Assembly: GCF_038967635.1 (NCBI RefSeq)
Contig: NZ_CP152413.1
Coordinates: forward strand, 4,902,001 to 4,966,000
Length of the DNA stretch: 64,000 nucleotides
Direction: 5' to 3'
Source of the DNA: Bradyrhizobium sp. B124
GTDB lineage: Bacteria; Pseudomonadota; Alphaproteobacteria; Rhizobiales; Xanthobacteraceae
The notes under the pieces are model-generated. The model had not been told where the DNA came from. It ran no database searches and saw nothing but the letters and a program-made list of their open reading frames with translations. The position numbers were made by a program, and so were the translations under genes. Positions 16,319 through 25,547 of the stretch are shown in pieces (the stretch's first letter is position 1; each line of letters starts with the position of its first letter).

Positions 16319-16771
16319 ATGAACAATTCAGCGGCCCGTACCGGATCAGCGCGCACATCGGCGCTCGCCGAGGATCTTCGTTTGTTGATCGGAACGCTGA
16401 AGCGCCGGCTGCGCGAGCAGGGCCAGCGTGAGGATCTTCCGCCGTCCCAGGTCGCGGTGCTGCTGCGCCTCGAAAAGAACGGTCCCGCGACCGTGTCCAG
16501 CCTGGCGCGGTCCGAAGGCATGCGTCCGCAGTCGATGAGCTCGGCGATATCGGCGCTCGAGGCCGCGGGCCTGGTCCGCGGCGCGCCCGATCCGGACGAC
16601 GGCCGGCAAACCATCATGTCGCTCACCGATACCTGCCGCGAGCGGCTGCGCACCGGCCGCGCCGCGCGGCAGGACTGGCTGTCGCGCACCATCGCCGCGC
16701 GGTTGTCGGCACGGGAGCAGGACGAACTCGCCGCCGCCGTCGGCCTGCTGAAACGGCTGGTCGCGGATTGA
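16319..16771 (+). CDS. MarR family transcriptional regulator
   Basis: A 150-residue winged helix protein: DLPPSQVAVLLRLEKNGPAT, recognition helix RPQSMSSAISALEAAGLV and wing DPDDGRQTIMSLT are standard MarR features. ATG 16319 with AGGG 8 nt upstream is preferred over GTG 16310. It heads a likely operon with the isochorismatase-like gene (42 bp downstream), a small membrane protein and an MFS exporter, so it probably controls export or detoxification of an aromatic compound (inference). Confidence 0.88.
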   Translation: MNNSAARTGSARTSALAEDLRLLIGTLKRRLREQGQREDLPPSQVAVLLRLEKNGPATVSSLARSEGMRPQSMSSAISALEAAGLVRGAPDPDDGRQTIMSLTDTCRERLRTGRAARQDWLSRTIAARLSAREQDELAAAVGLLKRLVAD

Positions 16772-16812
16772 TGCCGGCCGCGCCGCGCCAATTGTGAGAA
16801 CAGGAAGCGATC

Positions 16813-17388
16813 ATGGCTCTGACGACGCTCGATCCGATCACCGCCCTTATTGTCGTCGATCTGCAATCAGGGCTCGTCGGCGCACCGTTCGTGCATCCGT
16901 TCGCAGACGTCGTGGTTCGCGCCTGCGCCCTCATCAGCGCGTTTCGACGACGTGGATTGCCGATCGTGCTGGTCAATGTCGACGGCACGGCACCCGGACG
17001 AACCGAACGGCCGCGCCACAGCGGACAGTTTCGCGACGGCTGGACCGACTTGATTCCGGAGCTCAATCGGCAACCGGGCGACATCGTCGTGACCAAGCGG
17101 ACATGGGGCGCGTTCGCCAGCACCGATCTCGAGAAGCAGTTGCGCGCCCGCGGCGTCACGCAGGTCGTGGTCGCCGGCGTTGCGACCGGCACCGGCGTCG
17201 AATCCACGGCGCGGCAGGCCTATGAGGCCGGCTTCAACGTCACGCTTGCGATCGACGCCATGACCGATGCGCGGCCGAACGCACATGACTACAGCATCGA
17301 ACAGGTGTTCCCGCGGCTCGGCGAAACCGGCTCGACGCAGGCGATCATCGATCTGCTTGAAAGGACCAACGCGCATGAATTGGCTTGA
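16813..17388 (+). CDS. Isochorismatase-fold hydrolase lacking the catalytic cysteine
   Basis: This 191-residue protein has the family layout: Asp16 in IVVDLQ, Lys95 in VTKRTWGAF, and the cis-peptide loop GVATGTGVEST. In nicotinamidase and cysteine-hydrolase members the last loop carries a nucleophilic Cys (GVATxxC); here position 128 is Gly. True isochorismatases such as EntB and PhzD also lack Cys and cleave a vinyl ether with the Asp alone, so a non-amide substrate is likely. It overlaps the next gene by 14 nt. Confidence 0.85.
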   Translation: MALTTLDPITALIVVDLQSGLVGAPFVHPFADVVVRACALISAFRRRGLPIVLVNVDGTAPGRTERPRHSGQFRDGWTDLIPELNRQPGDIVVTKRTWGAFASTDLEKQLRARGVTQVVVAGVATGTGVESTARQAYEAGFNVTLAIDAMTDARPNAHDYSIEQVFPRLGETGSTQAIIDLLERTNAHELA

Positions 17389-17704
17389 CCTCGTCGCCTA
17401 TTTCTTCGGCGGCGCCTTCCTCACCAACGCGATTCCGCACGTCGTCGCCGGCATGATGGGCGAGCCGTTCCAGAGCCCGTTCGCAAAGCCGCCCGGCGAG
17501 GGTCTGTCGTCGTCGACCGTCAACATCGTGTGGGGCTTCTTCAACCTCGCGGTCGGATATCTGCTGGTTTGCCGCGTCGGCGACTTCGGCTTGAGAACGA
17601 CAAGCGACGTTGCAGCGCTCGGTCTCGGCGGCCTCCTGATCGGTCTGATCCTGGCGCGGCGATTCGGACGGTTTCACGGCGGGAATGAACCGCAGAGAAC
17701 ATGA
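17375..17704 (+). CDS. Small integral membrane protein
   Basis: A 109-residue protein with three hydrophobic helices (AYFFGGAFLTNAIPHVVAGM; IVWGFFNLAVGYLLV; ALGLGGLLIGLILA). No family name can be given with confidence. ATG 17375 has AAAGGA upstream and overlaps the isochorismatase gene end by 14 nt; its stop overlaps the MFS start (ATGA). The tight coupling suggests a shared function. Confidence 0.75.
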   Translation: MNWLDLVAYFFGGAFLTNAIPHVVAGMMGEPFQSPFAKPPGEGLSSSTVNIVWGFFNLAVGYLLVCRVGDFGLRTTSDVAALGLGGLLIGLILARRFGRFHGGNEPQRT

Positions 17705-18936
17705 GACGCGTCTTTCGATCACTCGCAAGCTTCAACTACCGGGTCTGGGCGGCCGGCGCGCTGGTGTCCAACATCGGCACCTGGATGCAGCGGGCCGCCC
17801 AGGACTGGCTGGTTCTCACCCAGCTCACACAACATAGCGCATCCGCCGTCGGCATCGTGATGGCGCTGCAATTCGGCCCGCAGCTGCTACTGATGCCGTG
17901 GAGCGGCTTTGCCGCCGATCATTTCAACCAGCGCAAGCTGCTGATAGCGACCCAGGCGACGATGGGCGTGCTCGCGCTGGTCCTCGGGATTCTCACCGTC
18001 ACCGGACTGGTGCAACTCTGGCATGTCTATGTATTCGCGTTCCTGTTCGGCTGCGCGGCAGCGCTCGACGCGCCGGTGCGCCAGACCTTCGTGGCCGAGC
18101 TGGTCAGCGACACCAACCTGTCGAACGCGATCGCGCTGAATTCGACCTCGTTCAATGCCGCGCGCATGATCGGCCCCGCCGTCGCCGGCCTGATCATCGC
18201 CTCCGTCGGCACCGGCTGGGCGTTCCTGTTCAACGGCGCATCGTTCCTGGCGGTGCTGACCTCGCTGACCCTGCTGCGCACCTCCGAGTTGCGCCCGAAC
18301 GCGCGGGCGCATCCCACCAAGGGCAGCGTCATGCAGGGTTTTCACTATGTGTGGTCCCGCCCCGATCTCCGGGCGACGCTGATCATGCTGTTCCTGATCG
18401 GCACCTTCGGGCTGAACTTTCCGATCTTCATCTCCACCATGGCGGTTGGCGTGTTCCACACCGATGCGCGCGGCTTCGGCCTGCTGTCCTCGGTGATGGC
18501 GCTCGGCACGATGTCGGGCGCGCTGCTCGCCGCGAGCCGCGACCAGCCGCGGTTCTCCTCGCTGATGCTGGGCTCGGCGATCTTTGGCCTCGGCTGCACG
18601 CTCGCCGCCCTGGCGCCGAGCTATTGGCTGTTCGCCGCCGCGCTGGTCGTGATCGGCGTCGCCGCGCTGACCGTCGCCAACACCTCGAACGCGCTGATGC
18701 AGCTCGCGACCGAGCCCGCGATGCGCGGCCGCGTGATGGCGCTGCGGCTCGGCGTGGCGCTGGGCGGCACGCCGATCGGCGCACCGATCGTCGGCTGGGT
18801 CGCCGATCACCTCGGCCCGCGCTGGGCACTCGGGGTCGGCGCCGCCGCCGGCTTTGCCGCCGCACTCGTTGCCCTCGGCATGCTGTCGCGGACAACCGCC
18901 GAAGCCGGCCATGGCAGTCTGCCCCCGGCGGAGTGA
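17701..18936 (+). CDS. MFS transporter (EntS/MFS_3 type)
   Basis: This 411-residue polytopic protein has the MFS_3 signature: FNYRVWAAGALVSNIGTWMQ at the N-terminus, the loop motif FAADHFNQRKLL between TM2 and TM3, and DAPVRQTFVAELV. The family includes the enterobactin exporter EntS. The gene starts with an ATGA overlap on the small membrane protein, and with an isochorismatase-fold neighbour a role in small aromatic export is plausible but not shown. Confidence 0.88.
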   Translation: MRRVFRSLASFNYRVWAAGALVSNIGTWMQRAAQDWLVLTQLTQHSASAVGIVMALQFGPQLLLMPWSGFAADHFNQRKLLIATQATMGVLALVLGILTVTGLVQLWHVYVFAFLFGCAAALDAPVRQTFVAELVSDTNLSNAIALNSTSFNAARMIGPAVAGLIIASVGTGWAFLFNGASFLAVLTSLTLLRTSELRPNARAHPTKGSVMQGFHYVWSRPDLRATLIMLFLIGTFGLNFPIFISTMAVGVFHTDARGFGLLSSVMALGTMSGALLAASRDQPRFSSLMLGSAIFGLGCTLAALAPSYWLFAAALVVIGVAALTVANTSNALMQLATEPAMRGRVMALRLGVALGGTPIGAPIVGWVADHLGPRWALGVGAAAGFAAALVALGMLSRTTAEAGHGSLPPAE

Positions 18937-18972
18937 GCCAGGTCTCCTTCGACGGCGTGACTGCGCCGCGCC

Positions 18973-20190
18973 TCAGACGAAGGCGCTCAGTCCCGTGATC
19001 GACTTGCCGACGATCAGGGTGTTCATCTCGCGGGTGCCCTCGTAGGAATAGATCGCCTCGGCATCGGCCACGAAGCGGCCGATATGATTCTCGAGCAGGA
19101 TGCCGTTGCCGCCGAGCAGCTCGCGCGCATAGCCGACGGTCTCACGGCATTTGACGGTACAGAACGCCTTCGCCAGCGAGGCGTGCTCGTCCAGCATCAC
19201 GCCTTCGTCCTGCATCTGTCCGAGCCGCAGCATCATCGCCTGCGTCGCGGTGACATTGCCGAGCATCCGGACCAGGAGATCCTGCACCAGCTGGAAGCCG
19301 CCGATCGGCCTGCCGAACTGCTGCCGCTCGGTTGCATAACGCAGCGCATGCTCATAGGCGCCCATCGCGCAGCCGACGGCAAACCACGCCACGCCGGTGC
19401 GGGTCATGCGCAGCACCTTGGCGGTGTCCTTGAAGGAGTTGGCGTTCTGCAGCCGGTCCGCCTCGGGCACGCGGCAGTCCTTCAGCGTGATCAGGCCGTT
19501 CTGCACCACGCGCAGCGCCATCTTGGTCTTGATCTTCTCGACCGAGAAACCGGGATTGTCCTTGGCCACGACAAAGCCCTTGACCTGGTTCGAGCCTTCC
19601 TCGCGCGCCCAGATCACGTTGATGTCCGCGAAGGTGGCGTTGCCGATCCACTTCTTCTGGCCGTTGAGAATCCAGACGTCACCCTCGCGCCGGCAGGTGG
19701 TCAGCATCCCGCCCGACGTCGCGGAGCCGACCAGCGGCTCCGTGAGACCAAACGAGCCGATCTTCTCGAAGCGCATCATCGCAGGCAGCCAGCGTTGCTT
19801 CTGGGTCTCGTCGCCGCACAGATAGATCGAGCCCGCCGAAAGTCCGGTGTGCACGCCCCAGAAGGTCGCGACCGAGGAATCGACCCGCGCCAGCTCCATC
19901 GCGACAAAGCCGTTCAGCAGCCAGCTGCCGCCGGCCGCGCCATAGCCCTGGTAGCCGACGCCGCCGATGCCGATCTCGGCCATGTCAGGGATGATCGCGA
20001 ACGGAAATTCGTCGCGGCTCCAGAACTCCTCGATGATCGGCGCGACCACACCCTCGGTGAATGCGCGCACACGCCGCACCAGAGCGCGCTCCGTGTCGTT
20101 GAGGACGGTGGCAATGCCGTAGAAGTCGCCGTTGATCGGCGGCGGCGCGTAATCCGGCTTGGCTGACCGTGTCGCCTGCGCGTTAGCCAT
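18973..20190 (-). CDS. Acyl-CoA dehydrogenase (glutaryl-CoA dehydrogenase-like)
   Basis: A 405-residue flavoenzyme with FAD/substrate-binding GSFGLTEPLVGSATSGG, ILNGQKKWIGN, and the C-terminal catalytic base Glu in YSYEGTREMNTLIVGKSITG. The position of this Glu and the ending resemble glutaryl-CoA dehydrogenases. It oxidises an acyl-CoA and passes electrons to ETF. It is the downstream gene of a PHA/acyl-CoA cluster, 90 bp from the phasin gene, and may feed crotonyl-type intermediates to the MaoC hydratase. Confidence 0.9.
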   Translation of the reverse strand: MANAQATRSAKPDYAPPPINGDFYGIATVLNDTERALVRRVRAFTEGVVAPIIEEFWSRDEFPFAIIPDMAEIGIGGVGYQGYGAAGGSWLLNGFVAMELARVDSSVATFWGVHTGLSAGSIYLCGDETQKQRWLPAMMRFEKIGSFGLTEPLVGSATSGGMLTTCRREGDVWILNGQKKWIGNATFADINVIWAREEGSNQVKGFVVAKDNPGFSVEKIKTKMALRVVQNGLITLKDCRVPEADRLQNANSFKDTAKVLRMTRTGVAWFAVGCAMGAYEHALRYATERQQFGRPIGGFQLVQDLLVRMLGNVTATQAMMLRLGQMQDEGVMLDEHASLAKAFCTVKCRETVGYARELLGGNGILLENHIGRFVADAEAIYSYEGTREMNTLIVGKSITGLSAFV

Positions 20191-20280
20191 GGTGTCCTCC
20201 CTGATGCATGGCGATGCTTCGCCTTTGTCTCGCGCTCCCGACAGGACCGACGCCCTGCCGGGATTCGTCTCATCGTGACG

Positions 20281-20709
20281 TCAGGTTGGCTTGTTCGGGC
20301 GGACGCTGGCGCGGAACTCCTCAAAATTCTCCTTCATCCGGTCCTGGATGATCTTCACCGCTTCCGTGGTCGACTGCCGCGCCGTCGACGCGCTGTCCTG
20401 CGCGCCCTTGACCGCGATGTCGAATACCTTCCGCGCGAATTCGGTTTGCAGAGCGAGGTTCTCATGAATCTTGCCGAGCGGCTTGTACTCGCGCGCCAAG
20501 GTCGAGGCCTCGCGCAAGCCCGCCTCAATCACCTCGCGCTGCTTCTGCGCCACCGATTGCGCGCCCTGGGCCGCAACCTTCGCGCTCTGGCCGAGCGCCT
20601 CGAGGTTCTTCTTCTGGGCTTGCAGCAATTCGTCGACGTTCAGCTTCGGCAGACCGAGATCACTGCCGAACTTGCGCAGCATATCGATGTAAGAGGTATT
20701 GTCGGTCAC
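20281..20709 (-). CDS. Phasin family protein
   Basis: A 142-residue amphipathic helical protein (LLQAQKKNLEALGQSAKVAA, QSVAQKQREVIEAGLREAST) matching the phasin_2 pattern. Such proteins coat polyhydroxyalkanoate granules. The context of PhaC and PhaZ directly upstream supports this. Confidence 0.87.
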   Translation of the reverse strand: MTDNTSYIDMLRKFGSDLGLPKLNVDELLQAQKKNLEALGQSAKVAAQGAQSVAQKQREVIEAGLREASTLAREYKPLGKIHENLALQTEFARKVFDIAVKGAQDSASTARQSTTEAVKIIQDRMKENFEEFRASVRPNKPT

Positions 20710-20732
20710 GATATCCTCCCTGGTTGCTGTGT

Positions 20733-21683
20733 TTAGGGCTTCTGCTGTCCGCCTCCGGACGTTGGAACGAGATCCCTGAAGTAACTCGTCGTGCGCGAGA
20801 GCAGGGATGACGACGCGGCCTGACGGCTCTCGTCAGCCAGAAACGCTTCGATCAAGTCGGCGGTTTCCTTTGGCCGCGTCACCATGAACAGATGTCCGTC
20901 GTCGATCAGGCGCAGCTCGGCGTTCGGGATCAGGCTCGCCATGATCTGACCGTTGACCGGAGGGACCAGCGGATCGTCGCTGCCCATCAGGATCAGCGTC
21001 GGCTGCGGCAGCGACCAGAGCCAGGGCAGGCTAGTCCAGCCGGTCATCGCGAGCAGCTGATAGAGGTAACCCATGCTGCGCGCGCCGTGCATCGCGGCGG
21101 CATGCCGGCCGATCAAGGACGGATCGTCGCGAAACGCCCCGCCATAGATGTCGGCGGCGATCGCTTTCATGTAGCCCTTGTCGGTGTAGCGGCGCGGCGT
21201 CGCCATTTTCCACAGCACCGACGGGCTTGCCGGCACCATGGTGAAACCAGGCGCGGTCGCGGCAAGCACCAGGCGGCGGCAGCGCTTTGGAAACTGATGC
21301 GCGAATTGCTGCGCGATGCCACCGCCCCAGGACACGCCGGCGACATCGACCTCGGCGCAGCCCAGCTCCGCAACGAGCCCGGCGGCGAGCCGCGCCAGGG
21401 TCGACGGACGATACGGCCATGCCGGCCTTGGCGATCCGCCGACCCCGGGCACGTCGAAGATGATGGCGGTGGTGCCGGTCAGCGCGTCGAGGAACGGCTT
21501 CGCCAGCTCCCAATTAGCGCCGATGCCATTGAACAGCAGTAATGGCGGCCGGCTGCCGCCGCCATGCCGGATCGCGACCTGAAGCAACTGGCCGTCGATC
21601 GTGATTTGCCGCGTCTCGATGGTGCCGGGCTGCGTTACCGCCGCCGGCCGAGCCTCGTCAGCGCTGGTGAGATCGTCAGTCAA
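20733..21683 (-). CDS. phaZ: Poly(3-hydroxyalkanoate) depolymerase (intracellular, TTG start)
   Basis: A 316-residue alpha/beta hydrolase with nucleophile Ser118 in GVSWGGG, acid Asp in MGSDDPLVPP and His in DDGHLFMV, matching intracellular medium-chain PHA depolymerases. No ATG fits: TTG 21683 places the start so that TTGACTGA overlaps the phaC stop by 8 nt, a coupling typical of operons. The longer frame back to 21839 lies inside phaC. It mobilises stored PHA made by the upstream synthase. Confidence 0.85.
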   Translation of the reverse strand: MTDDLTSADEARPAAVTQPGTIETRQITIDGQLLQVAIRHGGGSRPPLLLFNGIGANWELAKPFLDALTGTTAIIFDVPGVGGSPRPAWPYRPSTLARLAAGLVAELGCAEVDVAGVSWGGGIAQQFAHQFPKRCRRLVLAATAPGFTMVPASPSVLWKMATPRRYTDKGYMKAIAADIYGGAFRDDPSLIGRHAAAMHGARSMGYLYQLLAMTGWTSLPWLWSLPQPTLILMGSDDPLVPPVNGQIMASLIPNAELRLIDDGHLFMVTRPKETADLIEAFLADESRQAASSSLLSRTTSYFRDLVPTSGGGQQKP

Positions 21684-23379
21684 AGACGTAGGTCCCCGGT
21701 GCCGCGCCAAGGGATGGATAGCGCGCGCTGCCGAGCGAGGCCGGCGCCGCCACCTCGTCGCCCGAACGCGCCTGCAGCCAGTCGCGCCAGTCGAGCCACC
21801 AGCTGCCCTTGCGCTTTTCGGCCGAGGCCATGAACGCATCGGGCTTGTCCGTGGAGATCGGCCCGATCATGAAAGACGCCTTCGGATTGCTCGGCGGATT
21901 GAGCAGGCTCTGCAGGTGCCCGCTGTTCGACAGCACGAAGGTGGTGCCCTCGCCCATGATCTGCGCGGTCTTGTAGACGCCCTTCCACGGCGTGATGTGG
22001 TCGGTCACCCCTGCGACGACGTAGCTATCGGCCTTGACCTTGCTCATGTCGATGGTCTTGTCGTTCAGCGTCAGCTTGCCGGCGTTGACGAACGGGTTGG
22101 AGAAATAGAGATCGAGATAGTCGCCGTGCAGCGCCGCCGGCAGGCGGGTCGTGTCGGCGTTCCAATAGAGAATGTCGAAGGCCGGTGGCTGATTGCCGAG
22201 CAGGTAGTTGTTGACCCAGTAGTTCCAGATCAGGTCGTTGGGCCGCATCCAGGCGAACATCCGCGCCAGGTCGTGGCCATCGACAATGCCGCGCAACTGC
22301 GACGTCGCCTTGGCCGCGCGCATGGTCTCCGGCGTCATCAGGCAGCCGAACGTGCTCTCCTCGGCCGAGTTCGGATCGAGCAGGCAGACCGCCAGCACCA
22401 GGTTCTTGATCTTCTTCTCAGTGGCGCTGCCGAGCGTGGCAAAATAGGCCGTCGAGGTGATGCCGCCGGAGCAGGATCCCATCATCGAGATGTCCGCGCT
22501 GCCGGAGATCTCGCGCGCCGCGTCGACCGCCTCGTCGAGCGCCGCGACATAGGTGTCGAGCCCCCAGTCGCGGTACGCCGCGGTCGGGTTGCGCCAGCTC
22601 ACGGCAAAGACCTGGAAGCCGCTCTCGAGCAGGAAGCGGACCATGCTCTTGTCCGGCGACAGGTCGAGCGCGTAGTACTTGTTGATCTGCGGCGGCGTGA
22701 TCAGCAGCGGCCGCTTCCTGACCGTCGGCGTCGTCGGGGTGTACTGGATCAACTCCAGCAGCTCGTTGCGGAAGATGACTGCGCCCGGCGTGATCGCAAG
22801 GTTCTCGCCGACTTTGAACGCGCTCATGTCGACCATCGACGGCATGCCGCGATTCTGCGTCAGATCGCCGATGTAGTTCTTCAGGCCGCTCCACAGGCTC
22901 TGCCCGCCGGTGTCGATGAACTTGCGGACTGCCGCCGGGTTGGTGAGCATCGTGTTGGTCGGCGCGACCGCATCGATCAGGATATCCGTGATCAGATGCG
23001 CGCGCTGCTTGTCGATGTCGCTGAGGCTGGTCTTATCGACCAGCCCGTTGACCGCCTCGCCCCACGCCAGATAGGCCTTGAGCAGGCCGGAGTGCAGCGA
23101 GCTCTCCTTCCAGGTCGGATCGGCAAACCGCTTGTCGCCTGCCTTCGGCGCGCGCTCGGACTTGCCGGCGGCGATCGAGCCGAGCTCGCCGACGAAAGAC
23201 AGCCACTGCTCGGTCGCGACCTTCGGCTCGTTGATGACCGCCTTGAACAGGATGCCGGCGCCCTCGACCAGGTCCTGGCCCTGGATGCCGACCAGCGGAT
23301 TGAGCGCCAGCGTGTTGCGCGACGCCGCCTCGGACATGTCAGACGCCGAGGACTCCGGGCTGCGATTTTCCGTGCTCAT
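21676..23379 (-). CDS. phaC: PHA synthase, class II-like
   Basis: This 567-residue polymerase has the lipase-like box GSCSGG with nucleophile Cys303, Asp460 in GVTDHITPW and His488 in SNSGHLQ, i.e. the complete Cys-Asp-His triad. Length and sequence character suggest class II (medium-chain). The ATG overlaps the MaoC stop (ATGA). The upstream-extended reading to 24201 is out of frame with the MaoC and ligase genes and is rejected. Confidence 0.92.
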   Translation of the reverse strand: MSTENRSPESSASDMSEAASRNTLALNPLVGIQGQDLVEGAGILFKAVINEPKVATEQWLSFVGELGSIAAGKSERAPKAGDKRFADPTWKESSLHSGLLKAYLAWGEAVNGLVDKTSLSDIDKQRAHLITDILIDAVAPTNTMLTNPAAVRKFIDTGGQSLWSGLKNYIGDLTQNRGMPSMVDMSAFKVGENLAITPGAVIFRNELLELIQYTPTTPTVRKRPLLITPPQINKYYALDLSPDKSMVRFLLESGFQVFAVSWRNPTAAYRDWGLDTYVAALDEAVDAAREISGSADISMMGSCSGGITSTAYFATLGSATEKKIKNLVLAVCLLDPNSAEESTFGCLMTPETMRAAKATSQLRGIVDGHDLARMFAWMRPNDLIWNYWVNNYLLGNQPPAFDILYWNADTTRLPAALHGDYLDLYFSNPFVNAGKLTLNDKTIDMSKVKADSYVVAGVTDHITPWKGVYKTAQIMGEGTTFVLSNSGHLQSLLNPPSNPKASFMIGPISTDKPDAFMASAEKRKGSWWLDWRDWLQARSGDEVAAPASLGSARYPSLGAAPGTYVFD

Positions 23380-23852
23380 TGCTTTGCTCCCGCCGCGGGG
23401 ATCAGAAGGGCCAGCGTTTCGGCGATCAGCGCCGGCTTCTCGGAGCCTTCGACCTCCAGCGTGTTCAGGGTTTTCATGATCACCTGGCCACTGTCCCGCG
23501 GCTCGATGCCGGACAGCACGACCCGCAGCCGCACCCGCGCACCTGATGGCACCGGCGCCAGGAAGCGCACCTTGTCGACGCCGTAGTTCAGCCCGGCGGC
23601 CGCATCGCGCGGGATGATGCCGACCTGCATCGCCAGCGGCGCCACCATCGCGAGCGTCAGATAGCCATGCGCGATCGGACCGCGGAACGGGCTCTCCCGT
23701 TTCGCGCGTTCGACATCGACGTGAATCCATTGATGGTCGCCGGTGCAGGCCGCAAAATTGTCGATACGCTGCTGATCGATCGCGACCCAGTCGGAAAGTC
23801 CGAGCTCCTTGCCAACGTGCTCGCCGAGGCCGGCAAGTGTGAGGTTGCTCAT
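23376..23852 (-). CDS. MaoC family dehydratase / (R)-specific enoyl-CoA hydratase
   Basis: A 158-residue hot-dog-fold protein with the catalytic Asp39 and His44 in TGDHQWIHVD and the conserved PIAHGYLTL. The family hydrates enoyl-CoA to (R)-3-hydroxyacyl-CoA, the monomer used by PHA synthase, which its neighbour encodes. ATG 23852 has GGAGG 8 nt upstream. Confidence 0.9.
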   Translation of the reverse strand: MSNLTLAGLGEHVGKELGLSDWVAIDQQRIDNFAACTGDHQWIHVDVERAKRESPFRGPIAHGYLTLAMVAPLAMQVGIIPRDAAAGLNYGVDKVRFLAPVPSGARVRLRVVLSGIEPRDSGQVIMKTLNTLEVEGSEKPALIAETLALLIPAAGAKQ

Positions 23853-23894
23853 GACATCGTCCTCCACGATCTTTTCTCGACTGCACCCGACCCG

Positions 23895-25547
23895 TCACAT
23901 GTCGCCGTACAGCTCGCGCAGCTCCTTCTTGTTGATCTTGCCGACGCTGGTCTTGGGAATGCTGTCGATGAACAGGATCTTGCCGGGGATGCCGTATTTC
24001 GAGATCACGCCCTTGTCGGCGAACAGCTTGAGATGGTCCTTGATGGCCTCGTCGCTGAGGCCGTCGGCACCGGACGGTTTCTTGACCACCAGCGCGAGCG
24101 GCCGCTCGCCCCATTTCTCGTCCTTGACGCCGATCACCGCGGCCTCGGCCACGCCGGCGCATTGCGAGATCAGATCCTCGATCTGCAGCGAGGAGACCCA
24201 TTCGCCGCCGGTCTTGATCACATCCTTGATTCGGTCGGTGATCTGGACGTAGCCGCCCGGGCTGACCACGGCGATATCGCTGGTGTGCAGATAGCCGCCC
24301 TCCCAGAGCTGCTCCGAGCCTTCAGGATTGTTGAAGTAGCCCTGGGTGAGCCAGGGCGCCCGCAGCACGATCTCGCCGGGCGACTTGCCGTCATGCGGCA
24401 CGTCCTTCATGTCGGGATCGACGATGCGGAGGTCGACCAGCGGGCCGGCCATGCCGGCGCGGGTGCGGAATTCGACCTCGCCGTCAGGATCGCCGCTGAG
24501 ATCCCTGGATTGGACATGGGAGACCGCGGCAAGCGGGCCGGTCTCCGACATGCCGTAACCCGCGAAGATGTCGATGCCGGCCTCCATCGCCTGCTTGGCG
24601 AGCGCCTTCGGTAACGCAGAGCCGCCGATCACCATCTTGAGGCCCTTGAGATCGACCTTGGCCGCAGCGGCGGCGTTGAGCAGCATCTGCAGGATGGTCG
24701 GCACGCCGTGAGTGAAGGTGACGCCTTCGCTCTTGATCAGCTTGACCAGCATCGCCGGCTCGTAGCGGCCGGGATAGACCTGCTTGGTGCCGGCCAGCGT
24801 CGCCGACCATGGAAAGCCCCAGGCGTGAACGTGGAACATCGGTGTGATCGGCATGTAGACGTCGTCGCGCGAGAAGCGCCCCTGCGACCCGGCCATGCCG
24901 AACAGCGCAAGCCCGGCGATCGTGTGCAGCACGAGCTGGCGATGGCTGTAATAGACCCCCTTCGGCAGACCGGTCGTCCCTGTCGTGTAGAAGGTGGTGG
25001 CCTGGGTGTTCTCGTCGAAATCGGGAAAGTCGTAGTCCGGCGAGGCCGCCGCAAGCAGGCCCTCATACTCGCCGATGAAGGACAGGCTGCCGGTCTGCGG
25101 CGACGGCTTGTCCGACATTACGATCATCCGCTTGACATTGGGCAGCTGCGCCTTGATGCCTTCCAGCAATCCGACGAACTCTTCATTGACGAGCAGCGTC
25201 GATGCGCCGGCGTGATCGATCGTGTAGGCGATCTGCTCCGGCGACAGGCGGACGTTCACCGTCTGCAGCACAGCGCCCATCATCGGGATCGCGAAGAAGG
25301 CTTCGAGGAAGCGATGGCTGTCCCATTCGAGCACGCCGACGGTGTCGCCGGGCTCGACGCCGGCCTTGCTGAGCGCCGAGGCGAGACGGCCGATCCGCTC
25401 TCGGGTCTGTCGATAGGTCTGGCGCTTGAGATCGCGATAGACGATCTCCTGGTCCGGCGCCTGGACGCTCGGCGTGTGCCAAAGCTGCTTGAAGATGAGC
25501 GGATAGTGATAGGCGGATTGGGCAGTCTGAATCAGCCTTCCAACCAT
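23895..25547 (-). CDS. Fatty-acid--CoA ligase
   Basis: A 550-residue ANL-superfamily enzyme with the AMP-binding loop YTTGTTGLPKGVYYSHRQ, the GYGMSETGP motif, the hinge ITDRIKDVIKTGGEW and catalytic Lys in KTSVGKINKKEL. It activates a fatty acid as acyl-adenylate then acyl-CoA. First gene of the PHA cluster (43 bp before MaoC), it likely supplies the pathway with CoA esters. Confidence 0.9.
   Translation of the reverse strand: MVGRLIQTAQSAYHYPLIFKQLWHTPSVQAPDQEIVYRDLKRQTYRQTRERIGRLASALSKAGVEPGDTVGVLEWDSHRFLEAFFAIPMMGAVLQTVNVRLSPEQIAYTIDHAGASTLLVNEEFVGLLEGIKAQLPNVKRMIVMSDKPSPQTGSLSFIGEYEGLLAAASPDYDFPDFDENTQATTFYTTGTTGLPKGVYYSHRQLVLHTIAGLALFGMAGSQGRFSRDDVYMPITPMFHVHAWGFPWSATLAGTKQVYPGRYEPAMLVKLIKSEGVTFTHGVPTILQMLLNAAAAAKVDLKGLKMVIGGSALPKALAKQAMEAGIDIFAGYGMSETGPLAAVSHVQSRDLSGDPDGEVEFRTRAGMAGPLVDLRIVDPDMKDVPHDGKSPGEIVLRAPWLTQGYFNNPEGSEQLWEGGYLHTSDIAVVSPGGYVQITDRIKDVIKTGGEWVSSLQIEDLISQCAGVAEAAVIGVKDEKWGERPLALVVKKPSGADGLSDEAIKDHLKLFADKGVISKYGIPGKILFIDSIPKTSVGKINKKELRELYGDM

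Noticed and set aside
21676..24201. N-terminal extension of phaC to 841 residues
   Set aside because: The extra part overlaps the MaoC and ligase genes in another frame and has Arg-rich shadow composition; ATG 23379 with ATGA coupling fits the family start.
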